Assembly: GCA_009792885.1 (NCBI GenBank)
Contig: WMCF01000080.1
Span: 1,761,149 to 1,825,148, forward strand
DNA length: 64,000 nt
Source of the DNA: Eremophila alpestris peregrina
Lineage: Eukaryota; Chordata; Aves; Passeriformes; Alaudidae
Direction of reading: 5' to 3'
Each line of letters starts with the position of its first letter. The first letter of the stretch is position 1. The translations under genes were made by a program, and so were the position numbers. The notes beneath the pieces are model-generated. The model saw nothing but the letters and a program-made list of their open reading frames with translations. It was not told the DNA's origin and did no database searches. This document shows, in pieces, positions 1-9,517 of the stretch.

Positions 1-274
1 GCATCTGTGAAGAAAAAACTTTTGATTTCTTGAATTCTGTAGCTTGTCCAATATAAATTCTTTGGGTTTATTGTTTTGCCTCTGGTTTTATTGGGGTTTG
101 TTTTCTTGTTGCTGTTTTGTTTTGTTGTTGGTTTTGATCATGGGAGGCACTTCATTCCTTCTTTTGATTGAGCTTACATGTTTTCTGAATGGAAATGCTA
201 TTTTCATCCCCTATGATTTATCTAGTTTTCAAACATTGCTCTGACTCCTTGCCTAGTGCTGTTGATGCTGGGTT

Positions 275-275
<1 letters not shown>
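1..275. other. Unassigned AT-rich non-coding DNA
   Basis: T-rich, low-complexity sequence with GTTTT/TGTTT-like runs leading into a long poly-T. The one open frame here (44-244) is rich in Leu, Phe and Cys because of the T-rich composition and matches no family I recognise. No splice-bounded exon, RNA gene or mobile element was recognised. Confidence 0.5.

Positions 276-333
<58 letters not shown>
276..333. repeat. Poly-T homopolymer, 58 nt
   Basis: An uninterrupted run of 58 T, then one G and eight more T. It is one of three homopolymers over 50 nt in this window. It may be a microsatellite, or the poly-A tail of a retrocopy inserted on the minus strand; the sequence to its right (343-620) was not recognised as any transcript. 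Length in such runs is prone to sequencing error. Confidence 0.95.
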
Positions 334-334
<1 letters not shown>

Positions 335-342
335 TTTTTTTT

Positions 343-630
343 ATTTGAATGAATCCATGTAAAAGCTAATTCATACAGACTGGAAAGTTCAGCCTTAAAA
401 TGGTACTCACAAATATGTGAAGTTTTATCATAGGCAGTGATTATTTAAAAAGGTTTGGCTGAATTTTCTTGGCCTGACAGTGTAGCCATAGGTAGCTCAT
501 GTGAGTCTGAGATGTCTAAATCAGCATGTATTAAGTAAAACAGAGCCTATACTGATTCTGGACATGTTCCTGTAATAACTACTGGAATGTCAGTAGTGAA
601 ATACAGCGTCTATTGAAAGCACCTACATAT
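343..630. other. Unassigned non-coding DNA
   Basis: AT-rich sequence between the poly-T and a CR1 relic. If the poly-T were a minus-strand retrocopy tail, this would be its 3' untranslated part, but nothing here identifies a source gene. No feature seen. Confidence 0.4.
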
Positions 631-850
631 GGAGAAGGATGCTGAACATTTGGAGAGGTTCCAGAGACAAATACTTAGAACATTATGATCTTCCTTATGG
701 TACAAGACAGGAATTGGATGTATTTAGCTTAGCAAATAGAAGGTTAAGGAATGATTTGGTGTTTGTTTCTGAGTACGTAAGAGCTGACAGTTTCAGTATT
801 GCAGAGAAAGATAATTTACGATTATGACATAGGGCCAGGACTCAACAGAT
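631..850 (+). mobile_element. Old CR1 LINE fragment (end of ORF2 / 3' region)
   Basis: The open frame at 639-827 (62 residues) follows the characteristic pattern of the CR1 ORF2 C-terminus: a Leu-Pro-Tyr..Arg..Glu-Leu stretch, then a LFSL-like 'VFSLANRRLR' segment and a following D-L-V..Y block. In CR1 this part lies after the reverse transcriptase, close to the 3' end. The copy is strongly diverged, 5'-truncated and has no recognisable CR1 tail, so it is an old insertion. It has no coding function. The family is a confident guess; the exact ends are approximate. Confidence 0.7.
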
Positions 851-3800
851 CTGAATTTTTAGTTTTTTTCATGAACCTCTTTTCAGGCCTCAGGCAAATT
901 ACTCAAGCTGTGCTTAACTCAATTTTTGCATCACTTATGTAAAGTTCAGTTCACTAAACAATAATACTGGTCTCAAGGAAAGAATCTTCAAATATTCTCC
1001 TGACTGTCTTCGGCTGTCTCAAGAAATCTGGAAATCAAATTATTCAGTTATTTCAGTGGTTAACTATCTTTAGTTCTTATTCTTCTGTGGAAATAAAGAA
1101 GCATCTCCTGACCCTTGTATGCCACAATTCCCCTCCCTTTTCTACTGAGCACTCGCAAAGCGCAAAGTAACACCCTTCTCCAGAACACTTGGCCATTAAT
1201 GAATGATTAATAACCATTGCAATGCAGAGGATATTAATGCCTCATGCAGAGGTTACATAGGGTCTGCAGGGATCTGGTTATATGTATGTTCTGCATTAGA
1301 TTTATAAGTCTTTGAATAAAATATATTTCCCATGATTGTATACTCCATTGGAATTAAAACAAGAAATGGTGAAAAATTCTTAATAGTTTCTCTCTTAAGT
1401 TCTTTTCAATTCTAATTTTTCGAAGTTTAAGAAAGAGGAAAACACTTCTGTTTACTGCCTTCTTCATAATGCAACGTGTAGGGTTTTGTTATTTAAATGT
1501 TTTGTGATTTGGAAAGATTAGGCCCTCCACTGCATTCTTTTTTGTCCAGCACAGTGGAGTGTGACTGTGACAATACCAAACTAGAGATTTTTGCTTTGCC
1601 AAAATTAGAAAAAAACTATGATTTCTGTTGCTTAGTGCATCAGATTAATTGATTATTGATCAGGATGCCTAATTTAAACAAGTATTCACGTTCAAAATGG
1701 TCCTGTTTTTAGACTGTAAAATATAAGAGCTTTGTTTATTTGGCTAGGCTTTCTCATCCAACTTTTCTTTGTATATGTAATTACATGCATTTAAGATGCC
1801 AAAACTGTCAGAAATAATAAGTCTAAAACCTTGCTGCCTTATGCCTTTCACAGAATTGTGTGGAAAAGTGGGTTTTTACTCCAAGACCACACATGCATCT
1901 TTCCTGTGTCAACTCATTGATGGAAACAGACTGTGACAAATCAACTTCCCCTGTAGCTGCAGAAAGTGAATGTGCAAATATCTTTCTTTTTCAGTGTGTG
2001 TTTTGTTTCTTTGCTTGTTCGTCCTCCGTCCCCAGCTATGGAAAGGGAGCAGGAACTCTTCAGTCACATATTCTGTACAGTTCTTGGACTGTCCTGAACT
2101 GCATAAGGAACTGGAACTCACCCACTGTTCATGTTATTAACTAGGATTTTTCCCTCAAAAGAATCAAAGCAGAAAACCTGTGGCAAAGTGAAACTTCTTA
2201 CCTGTTTGGGTAGCTCTTTCTGGCTGCGTGAGAAACCAGGAACACAATTTTGGAAAAAAGTGCTGCATGGTGCAGGGGAAAGACAGTACTAACGATGTGC
2301 AGGATGTACACTGGAATAGCAGTGCCAATTTTTTGTCATCCCAGTCTTTACCTCCCTCCCTCTCTGCCACTATGAGTAGAAAACAAATGCCCTAATGTGG
2401 AATAAACTAGGATTCTTAGCCTAATATTCAGCAATTTAGTTCATAACTAGGGCAGAGAGTTGGCGACTACCTTCAGTTACATTCCTTATGGGTTGCTAGC
2501 TTGGAGTTATGGATGTGTGATAAAGTTTCATATTTTTCTAAGTGCTTTTGGCTTCATCCCCAGATTAGTAGGGCCCCTGACATTTAATCTTTGATTCATT
2601 CTCACACAAAATGCTTTGTTTGGTGTTGTGAGTGATGGATGAAAGTGGCATTAAAAAAAAATCAAAACAAAGAGAACCCTGACCAACTCAATAAGTAAAA
2701 ATCATTCAAATAGACTGAACAAGAGAGGATTAGAAGCCACCAGCTGGCTGAAATTTAATTGGAAGGGTTTGGTTAATGTAAGTAAATTTGCCAAGATTTA
2801 ATCTTCTGTTAGGTCATCTGTTTCCTCCTAACTAAACATATCTTGGGTATTTATAGCCATGAATGAATTATTATTCCTTACCATCTCCAAAACTTATTTA
2901 AATGTCAGTCATGAGTGAAAATAAGGAAAACTCTAACGTAATCTCCTGACATCAGATGGAAAAATGTGAAGGGAAAACATTTTCTGTTTTGCTTTTCCAG
3001 AGAAAAATAAAGTTTAACAACCTTCCTTCCTATTTTACATTAAAAAAAAAAAAAACCCAAAAACCTTCACAGAGACATATTTCACACTGTTAAATGTTAA
3101 TGAGGTATTATGCATTGCTAAACTCAGCTGCATAAAAATATGTTGTGTCAGTAGAAAAATCTGTAGTGAGGAAGTTTGCTTGGTTCACTTGGGCTGAAGG
3201 AAAATGTACCTAATCACTACCTACTCACAAAAGAAAGCTTGTAGCCTTGTTCTGTTTCCAGCCTGCAGGTCAAATAGGTTATGCAAACAGTTATTTTCAC
3301 TGTATCCATCCTTGTGGAACATTTGGACCACTTGAATAATTTACCTTTTCTCCAGATTCAGCTTCTAATCTTTTATGAGCACAGACCCAATAAAATCAGC
3401 AAGAATTTTGTCAATTAATTTAATGGTTGCCAACTTAGTTTCATACACTGAATGATATCGGTTATGCTGTATTAAATTACAGTCTTTATTCTTTAAAATT
3501 GCTATATTGAAGATTATTAGAGATTTGGTTGATTACAAATTAAATTGTTTTAGCATCCTTTAGCATATGGAACTATGCCAACCTACCAATCTTTTATGAG
3601 AATTATTCACGTTTTCTTTATCGTTCTTCCCTACTGACTCCAAACTTTACTGATTTCTTTCTTTGAAGGGGACACATGATAGTCTTTGCATTGTTTTCGT
3701 TTCCTGCAGTGGTCCTGATTTTAAAGTTGGGCTCCCTTTCTGTTCAGGAAACAATGAGGCACACTATGGAAATATTTCCTTTCTTTAGTACTTTATATTG

Positions 3801-4853
3801 CCTAGAATGAGAATATTATCTACCAATAAAATACATATTATGAAATGTAAAGCTTTAATATTTGAAGTTATGCAAACAATAGCAATGATCCTGGTCTAGA
3901 TGCTTTAGGGCTTTGCATGTAAATCAGCTTCAGTTAAAGGATACTTAAAAACTTATCAGAGAAGTTATCTTGGCCGTCAATGTTCCAAAAAACTGGAATT
4001 ACAACATGAACACGGAGTTGAATCTGAGAATTCTTTCTGAGTGTTCACTTGTTGCATTTTTAATGGGCTTTACAGAATGTACCAAAGGAAAATGGAAGGA
4101 CAGATGCAAGTGGCATATTAACTCAAATATTTATCCTGTCAGTATTGCCCTTTTACAATAAACTAAACTTGCTTAAGTTTAGGAAACTGAATAACCATAC
4201 AAACCTAGAGGTCAAATGGAACAAGCTCCTGAATCAGATATCCTGGTCAATAAGGTATAGCTTTACGTATCTTGGAACAACTTCTCTTTCTTCTTTTGAT
4301 TTATATTTGTCATCACATCTGTGCACAATGTTTCTTTATCAGCAGAGAGAACAGTAGACCAAACTGCACCTCTATTGATTACTGTACTCCTAGCCTCAGG
4401 AGAATCACTTGTCATCTTGTTCAGACTACAATGTTTACTGCTGCAGAAGGAGAAAATCTTCACTGTTGCAAAACAGTTTCCATTGTTTTAAAGCTATAGC
4501 ATTCTGGCAGCTCAGTGTGAAACAAACTCTAGGGCTTTTCCTTTCGAATTTTCAGGATGTGCTCTAAAATTATTTGTACAGAGTACAGACCCCTTCTCTT
4601 AAACACTTCTCATTTGCTGGCTTTGCCAGTGACATTACCAGAGAAGAAGATTTGTCCTACTTCTGGAACAACACTGCTATTCCTGCTTAGTGAAGAGTTT
4701 AACTGGCTGGGGTTTGGATGCTGACAGCAGGAAAAAGAGTATTTTCTTGTTTGTACAAGTGTTGCACCCCTGAGTTCTAGCATTCTCAGCAAAGACTGAA
4801 ATTGAAAAGAGGCAAGAAAAGCCAATTCCCCCTGCAGGATATGGGGTTATATT
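851..4853. other. Gene-free AT-rich DNA
   Basis: About 4 kb with no recognisable exon, RNA or mobile element. Visible details are a short A-run near 3043-3055, a stretch of homeodomain-type ATTA/TAAT motifs near 1190-1260, and a CCTCCCTCCC-type pyrimidine patch near 2350. Short open frames (for example 1860-2144, 2164-2370, 4272-4499) overlap one another on both strands and resemble no family. Confidence 0.5.
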
Positions 4854-4988
4854 TGTTGAAGTTGTTAAGGCTTACGCTCACCAGGAGGCTGTGTGGGACA
4901 GGCCACATGGTCGGAGGTTGGCTCAGGGGTGAGAGACAATTGGGAGTGAGGAGAGAGTCAGGTGAGTGACAGCTGGAAGTGAGGTTGT

Positions 4989-5230
4989 GATTGGCTGGAG
5001 GGACGAGTGCACAGCGTATGAGCAGAGAGGTGATTGGCTGGAGGGACGAGTGCACAGCATATGAGCAGAGAGGTGATTGGCTGGAGGGATGTGAGGGCAG
5101 CGTATGAGCATAGAGGGGATTGGCTGGAGGGACGTGAGGGCAGCGTATGAGCAGAGAGGTGATTGGCTGGAGGACGAGTGCACAGCGTATGAGCAGAGAG
5201 GTGATTGGCTGGAGGGACGCGTGGACAGCA
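4989..5230 (+). repeat. 43-bp minisatellite, about 5.6 copies, each with an inverted CCAAT box
   Basis: Units begin with GATTGGCTGGAGG at 4989, 5032, 5075, 5118, 5161 and 5203, giving periods of 43, 43, 43, 43 and 42 bp. Every unit contains ATTGG, the reverse complement of CCAAT (the NF-Y site core). Two unit types occur: units 1, 2 and 5 have ACGAGTGCACAGC after GATTGGCTGGAGG, while units 3 and 4 have a GTGAGGGCAGC version. The last copy is partial. Position and content suggest retroviral U3 enhancer repeats; function is inferred. Confidence 0.93.
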
Positions 5231-5348
5231 GCACTGCAGCTGGGCCAACCAATGGGCGCCCTTCTTTCTGTTGGGTTCTGTTCGGCCTCGGTTTGGTTTC
5301 AGTGATGTCAGGTAGAGATAAAAGATGTAAAAAGGGTGCAATTTCTGC

Positions 5349-5354
5349 AATAAA
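5349..5354 (+). promoter_or_regulatory. Polyadenylation signal AATAAA of the 4854-5435 LTR
   Basis: AATAAA lies about 25 bp after the TATA-like GATAAAAG and is followed by GT-rich sequence, the usual order at an LTR R/U5 border. Whether it is used is not known. Confidence 0.5.
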
Positions 5355-5435
5355 GGGATCTCCTTCAGATGCACAAGGGTGTCCCTGTCGCTTTGTTTGT
5401 CATTGCTACGTCCCCCATCCCAAAACTCACCAACA

Positions 5436-6689
5436 AAATATACACACCACTCTCCCAATTGAAAAGTACAGTTCTGTGCTGGTAAGCAAATTCCTCTCCC
5501 TCTTTGTGTCTCTTAACAAAAAAAAAAAATTACATGTTTTGATGATTACAAGAGGTGTTATGAAGATACAGAAAATTAAACCCCTAAATTGCGATAAAAT
5601 TTCAGACAGAGAGAAATTAGTAATGGCTTCTTCATGTTTTAATACAATACTTCCTTTTTTTTTTTTCATCCAGCAAACATGTTCAGAAACAACACTGAAG
5701 AACAAAAGCTGTGATTTATGTATATGGACAGGCATACATGCACCCCTGACCTCCTGCCTCCTTTCTCGCCCTCAGCACCAGAAGCAATCTATGAAGAACA
5801 GTCTAAATAAACATTAAGGAGTCAAGGCCACAAACTGACAGTAAGGAAAATCAATGGCTCCAGAAACCAGATAGTAAGTTCAATAAAAGAGATTAGGCAT
5901 CACAAGCTAGTGTGGGGCACTTCCAGGTAAATGTGGCTTACACTTTATCTGACAGGGCTCTCTCATCATCAGGATAAAAACTGTCATAGAAACAGAAGCA
6001 CACTGAGTAGCCAGTGGAAGATGCTCCTTAGCTGCAAACACTAAATGCTGACCTCTGAAAGAAAGGGATTTATACTGAGGCCAGAGGGAATTTACAATTG
6101 CTTTTCCAGAGTCATCTCACACACCTGTGCCTTCGCCCAGAGGAATTGTTTCAGATATATATTTGGAGACCTCTCTTGGTTTTTTTTGATTGTTTTGCTC
6201 TTCTGAATTATTTTTCAAATCCTTTCCTTAGCCTTACTTAAATCTTCCTCTGTAACCTGCATAGCTACAGCCTACACTGGGGTGGTAGCTTCAGCTGAAA
6301 TCAGTTCAATGAAGTCAGGCTCTAAAGCACTGTCTCAGCAGACTTAAATCTCTCATAAAATGGGGCAGCTCCAGATTCAGTGTGGAATCATTCACATGTT
6401 TGAGCTGTATTGGGTGACTAGAGGAGCCATCCTTATCACTTAAGCAGCACGTGTCTACTTTTTCATGCATTGGGACATTGTCTTTTATCAGATCATAAAT
6501 GTTAATATTTTACTGTCCATGATCATCCAGTCAGCAGTGCAAATCTAAAGCTGAATGATAGCAACAGCCCATATTCTATAAAGACCACAATAGAATTTAA
6601 TGTTGTGATTGTGCTGGGTTTTGCCTGATTTTCCTTCCCAGTTATTTTCCAAATGCATGCACACCTTCTGTTCTTCAGAAACCCACTGA
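5436..6689. other. Gene-free DNA
   Basis: Unique-looking sequence with an A-run at about 5518-5529 and a T-run near 5649-5666. No exon, RNA or recognisable mobile element. Confidence 0.45.
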
Positions 6690-6866
6690 TGAAACCTTTA
6701 GTTTAGTTTTAATAGCCCTTAGACTCCTTTGAAAGATAGCCATGTAGAGACTGCGTAAGTTCCTTCAGACCTATTCAAATGTAAACTTCCAGGGTGGGCT
6801 ACAAAGGCAATCTAAATTACTTGCTAAAAGTAATAAAAAAGTGGGGGAAGAGGGAAAGCAGGTGAC
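6690..6866 (+). repeat. Unassigned dispersed repeat, copy 1 (inverted partner at 29168-29345)
   Basis: From a TTTAGTTTAG motif to GCAGGTGAC this segment matches the reverse complement of 29168-29345 with about a dozen differences, by eye roughly 93% identity. Both copies stop at the same point, where a pyrimidine/purine microsatellite begins (TTCC here, TTCCC in the partner). That layout suggests a retroelement 3' end with a simple-repeat tail, or a short repeat that seeds microsatellites. I do not recognise the family. Confidence 0.85.
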
Positions 6867-6990
6867 TTCCTTCCTTCCTTCCTTCCTTCCTTCCTTCCTT
6901 CCTTCCTTCCTTCCTGCCTGCCTGCCTTCTTGCCTTCCTTCCCTCCCCACCCTCCCTCCCTTTCTCCCTTTCTCCCTTTCTTCCTTCCTT
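6867..6990. repeat. TTCC-rich microsatellite and pyrimidine tract
   Basis: Twelve TTCC units (6867-6914) followed by TGCC units and degenerate CCTTCC, CCCTCC and TTTCTCCC motifs. The long Lys/Arg/Glu/Gly-rich frames on the minus strand across this tract (6771-7073 and 6824-7012) are translations of the repeat, not genes. Confidence 0.97.
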
Positions 6991-9429
6991 GCTCCAAAAT
7001 ACCCAGAAGCATGAATTCTAATAGAGCAAAACAAGGTATTATAGGTCAAAAAAAAATAAATCTTAAGCTTCATTTGGATTCAATCATCCATCAATGTCAC
7101 TCATAGGTCAATGCCTGTCAGGGACAGAACAGCACTTCATAAACGAGTAGACTGCACTAGCTTGAGTTTAAATTTGATATAAGACAGCCTCATGTGGACT
7201 GCATTGTAAGTGGTTTGTGAAATGAGAAAGTCAGGTGCCAAGTCAGAAAAAAGCCATTGCCCTGGTGTAAGTACTATGAGTGGCTTATCATAGGACCACA
7301 TAAAAATACCTGTGAGCTTAGTAACAAGTGCACACATCTTTGTGTTGTAGACGACCTGTATAACCTTTCCAAGCTGCCTTTTTTTTTTCAATATGCTTGG
7401 ATTTCTAGGATTTTATCTGTTTTCTAGCTTTCTCCATCCTGTTCCCAACTTATACTATTTCAGAATGCTTGATATTTGAAAGGAAATGCATGTGTACTTC
7501 CCCTATTAAGAGTGATCAGACAAACATGCCTTCATCTCTTAGAAGCATGTCAAAAACAAGCCCAGTCTGTTATGTTAAATCCCCAGTAGTCATAATCTTC
7601 ATCTTTACCTGAGATTCCAAGGAAAGTAATAATTCACAGGGGAAAAGGAAGACATACAAACTTAGAATGGCTTGTTATCTCCATTGATATTGTTTATGTC
7701 ATTCTTAATGGCCTTTTTGGTGCTGGGTGGGACAGGGAGGGGAACAAGTGTCATAATCCCCTTTTCTTCAACATGAAATTAACAACTGTTGTCCGAGTTT
7801 ACTTCTCAGTGAGGTTTAGTTTAAGGAAAATAAAACTTTAGATTAAGCACAGCAGGAAAAAAAAAATTAAAAACCTATGAGAAAAAGACCTCAGAGTACT
7901 GAATAACATTTATCTGCTGAACTTAGTGTCACTCCCAGTTCATATTTAAGTGCTTAAAGCACTGAGGCAAAGCAAAATATGATTGAATCATTGATATTTA
8001 GGTAAATACTCTAACTACTGGGCTTTTTCTTAATCAAGGTTATTGGTATCCCTGGAACTTTCATCTTGATTTGTGAAATTTTATTTCTGGTCAAAACTGT
8101 TATTAGTGTTAGCTAATTTCTTTTTTTTTTTTTTTCCATTTCAGTGAATCAGCAATTTTGTAACTAAATGTTTTCATTTTAGCTGAGATCTGTTCTGGAT
8201 ACCAGAGCAGCAAGGCAATTCATACTTGGCACTGGATACCTAACCGTAACACTGACCCACTGAACAGTGAAAGTTCATTCCTGGCACTGGAAGTCAACCA
8301 CTTATGCACTGATTGAGGTTTGCTCATTTTTTGTAAGTAGAAAAATTATTGATTTATACAAGGGAGTTATTCTTTGTCATCCAAGGACTAAAAGCTCAGA
8401 GTTATTCCAAAGATGACCAGTAAGACTGAGTTTAAATTAAAAATTTTCAGAAAGCATTTCCCTAGGGTTTTGATTTTATTTAAACTGCGTTACCTTGTAT
8501 TATCCTGATTATTTCAAGCCCATATCACTGCAAAAGAAAAAGGTTTTCCTCCATCCTGTTAATGGTTACTCACTCCTGTTCTCATGCCCCTCCTCATCTC
8601 TGTGAGGCCAAGTATTGCTATCTTGAGGCACACTGTTTCAGGGTATTGGTACACCTTAAAACTAATTTTTAAATTTTTTTTTACAGGTTGGCTTACCAAG
8701 TCACAGAATGACTGAAAAGTATGAACAGGGTGTAACACAACCTGGCATTTCTTAGTGGTTTCTCCATTCTTTTGGATTTCTTTTCCATTTTTTTTCACCA
8801 ACATAGAAGCCATTGGAATTGGTTGCTTTTGTGATGTTACCATCTCTGGGAGATGTTAGGGCTGATGGTCATTTGTGATTTGTTGAAATATCTGAATTTT
8901 GAAAAATACATCAAAAAGTGGAAAAGACCAAGACATTTCATATGTCAAAAACTAATATCCACAAAAGGTTGCGGTTACTTCATCTGACACACACGCAGCA
9001 CTAGCACCTTTTCACTGCAAATGTCTCTGAAGAAAGTCATAAATCAGGGTGAGCTCATTAAAGAAAGTTCACTTTAATTCAAATAAGGCAGAATAAAGCA
9101 ATATGCCCTAAGTTTGTCAAGTTCCTTTTCTAAAAGTGTGAAGACTGAGATTGAACTAGAAAAGCAACTCCAAGACCTATATGGGAAATTAAGTAAGTAG
9201 AATTTAAAGCAGGAATTAGTATGGATCAGATATCCTCTAAATTCAATAATATCTATTTGCATTTGCCCTTTGTTGTAGTGAGAATGAAATGGGCAAAACA
9301 TTTAACTGTCTGATCACCAGAAGTTCTATGGCCATGCCTTCAAAGTAACTCTGGCCTTTGCTCAACTGAGCAGTGTCAGATGAGGAATTTATACTACTGA
9401 ATTTCCAGGTTCCTTGCAGTGCAAGACGA
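6991..9429. other. Gene-free AT-rich DNA
   Basis: No exon, RNA gene or mobile element recognised. A T-run occurs at about 8122-8137. The short frames at 7137-7391, 8559-8843 and 9074-9301 show no domain or compositional sign of coding. Confidence 0.45.
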
Positions 9430-9517
9430 AATTGTAAAATGGATATACAAGATGGGGCATTCAGTATCCACCACTGTGGATATTGAATGCCCCATCTTGT
9501 ATATATATTTTACAATT
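9430..9517. repeat. Near-perfect 88-nt hairpin: 41-bp arms, 6-nt loop
   Basis: The left arm (9430-9470) and right arm (9477-9517) are reverse complements at 38 of 41 positions, separated by the loop CCACTG. In a plus-strand transcript two of the three differences would be G-U pairs, leaving one true mismatch. The size and uninterrupted stem resemble a microRNA precursor, a small MITE, or a palindrome made by template switching. The arms do not extend into the flanks and I see no target-site duplication. No function is shown. Confidence 0.93.

Larger units (their letters stand above)
4854..5435 (+). mobile_element. Probable solo LTR of an avian endogenous retrovirus, with 43-bp U3 repeats
   Basis: The segment begins TGTTG and ends CAACA, a short terminal inverted repeat of retroviral form (TG...CA). 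In order it holds: a U3-like part with a 43-bp tandem array (4989 to about 5230), a forward CCAAT at about 5249, a TATA-like GATAAAAG at 5317-5324, and a polyadenylation signal AATAAA at 5349-5354 followed by GT-rich sequence. This order fits U3-R-U5 on the plus strand. No internal retroviral sequence flanks it, so it would be a solo LTR. I could not find a matching target-site duplication, so the boundaries and the assignment are inference. The longest open frame in the window (5104-5817) crosses this element and is an artefact of the repeats. Confidence 0.6.

Noticed and set aside
4989..5230. CRISPR-like regular repeat
   Set aside because: Units are contiguous with no spacers, and the host is a vertebrate; it is a minisatellite.
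4923..5458. Ser/Pro-rich repetitive minus-strand frames
   Set aside because: They are translations of the same 43-bp repeats in other frames.
5104..5817. Longest open frame in the window (237 codons)
   Set aside because: It starts inside the 43-bp LTR array, repeats the array as protein, then runs through LTR and AT-rich DNA. No domain or conserved pattern.
6771..7073. Lys/Arg/Glu/Gly-rich protein on the minus strand
   Set aside because: Translation of the TTCC-rich microsatellite.
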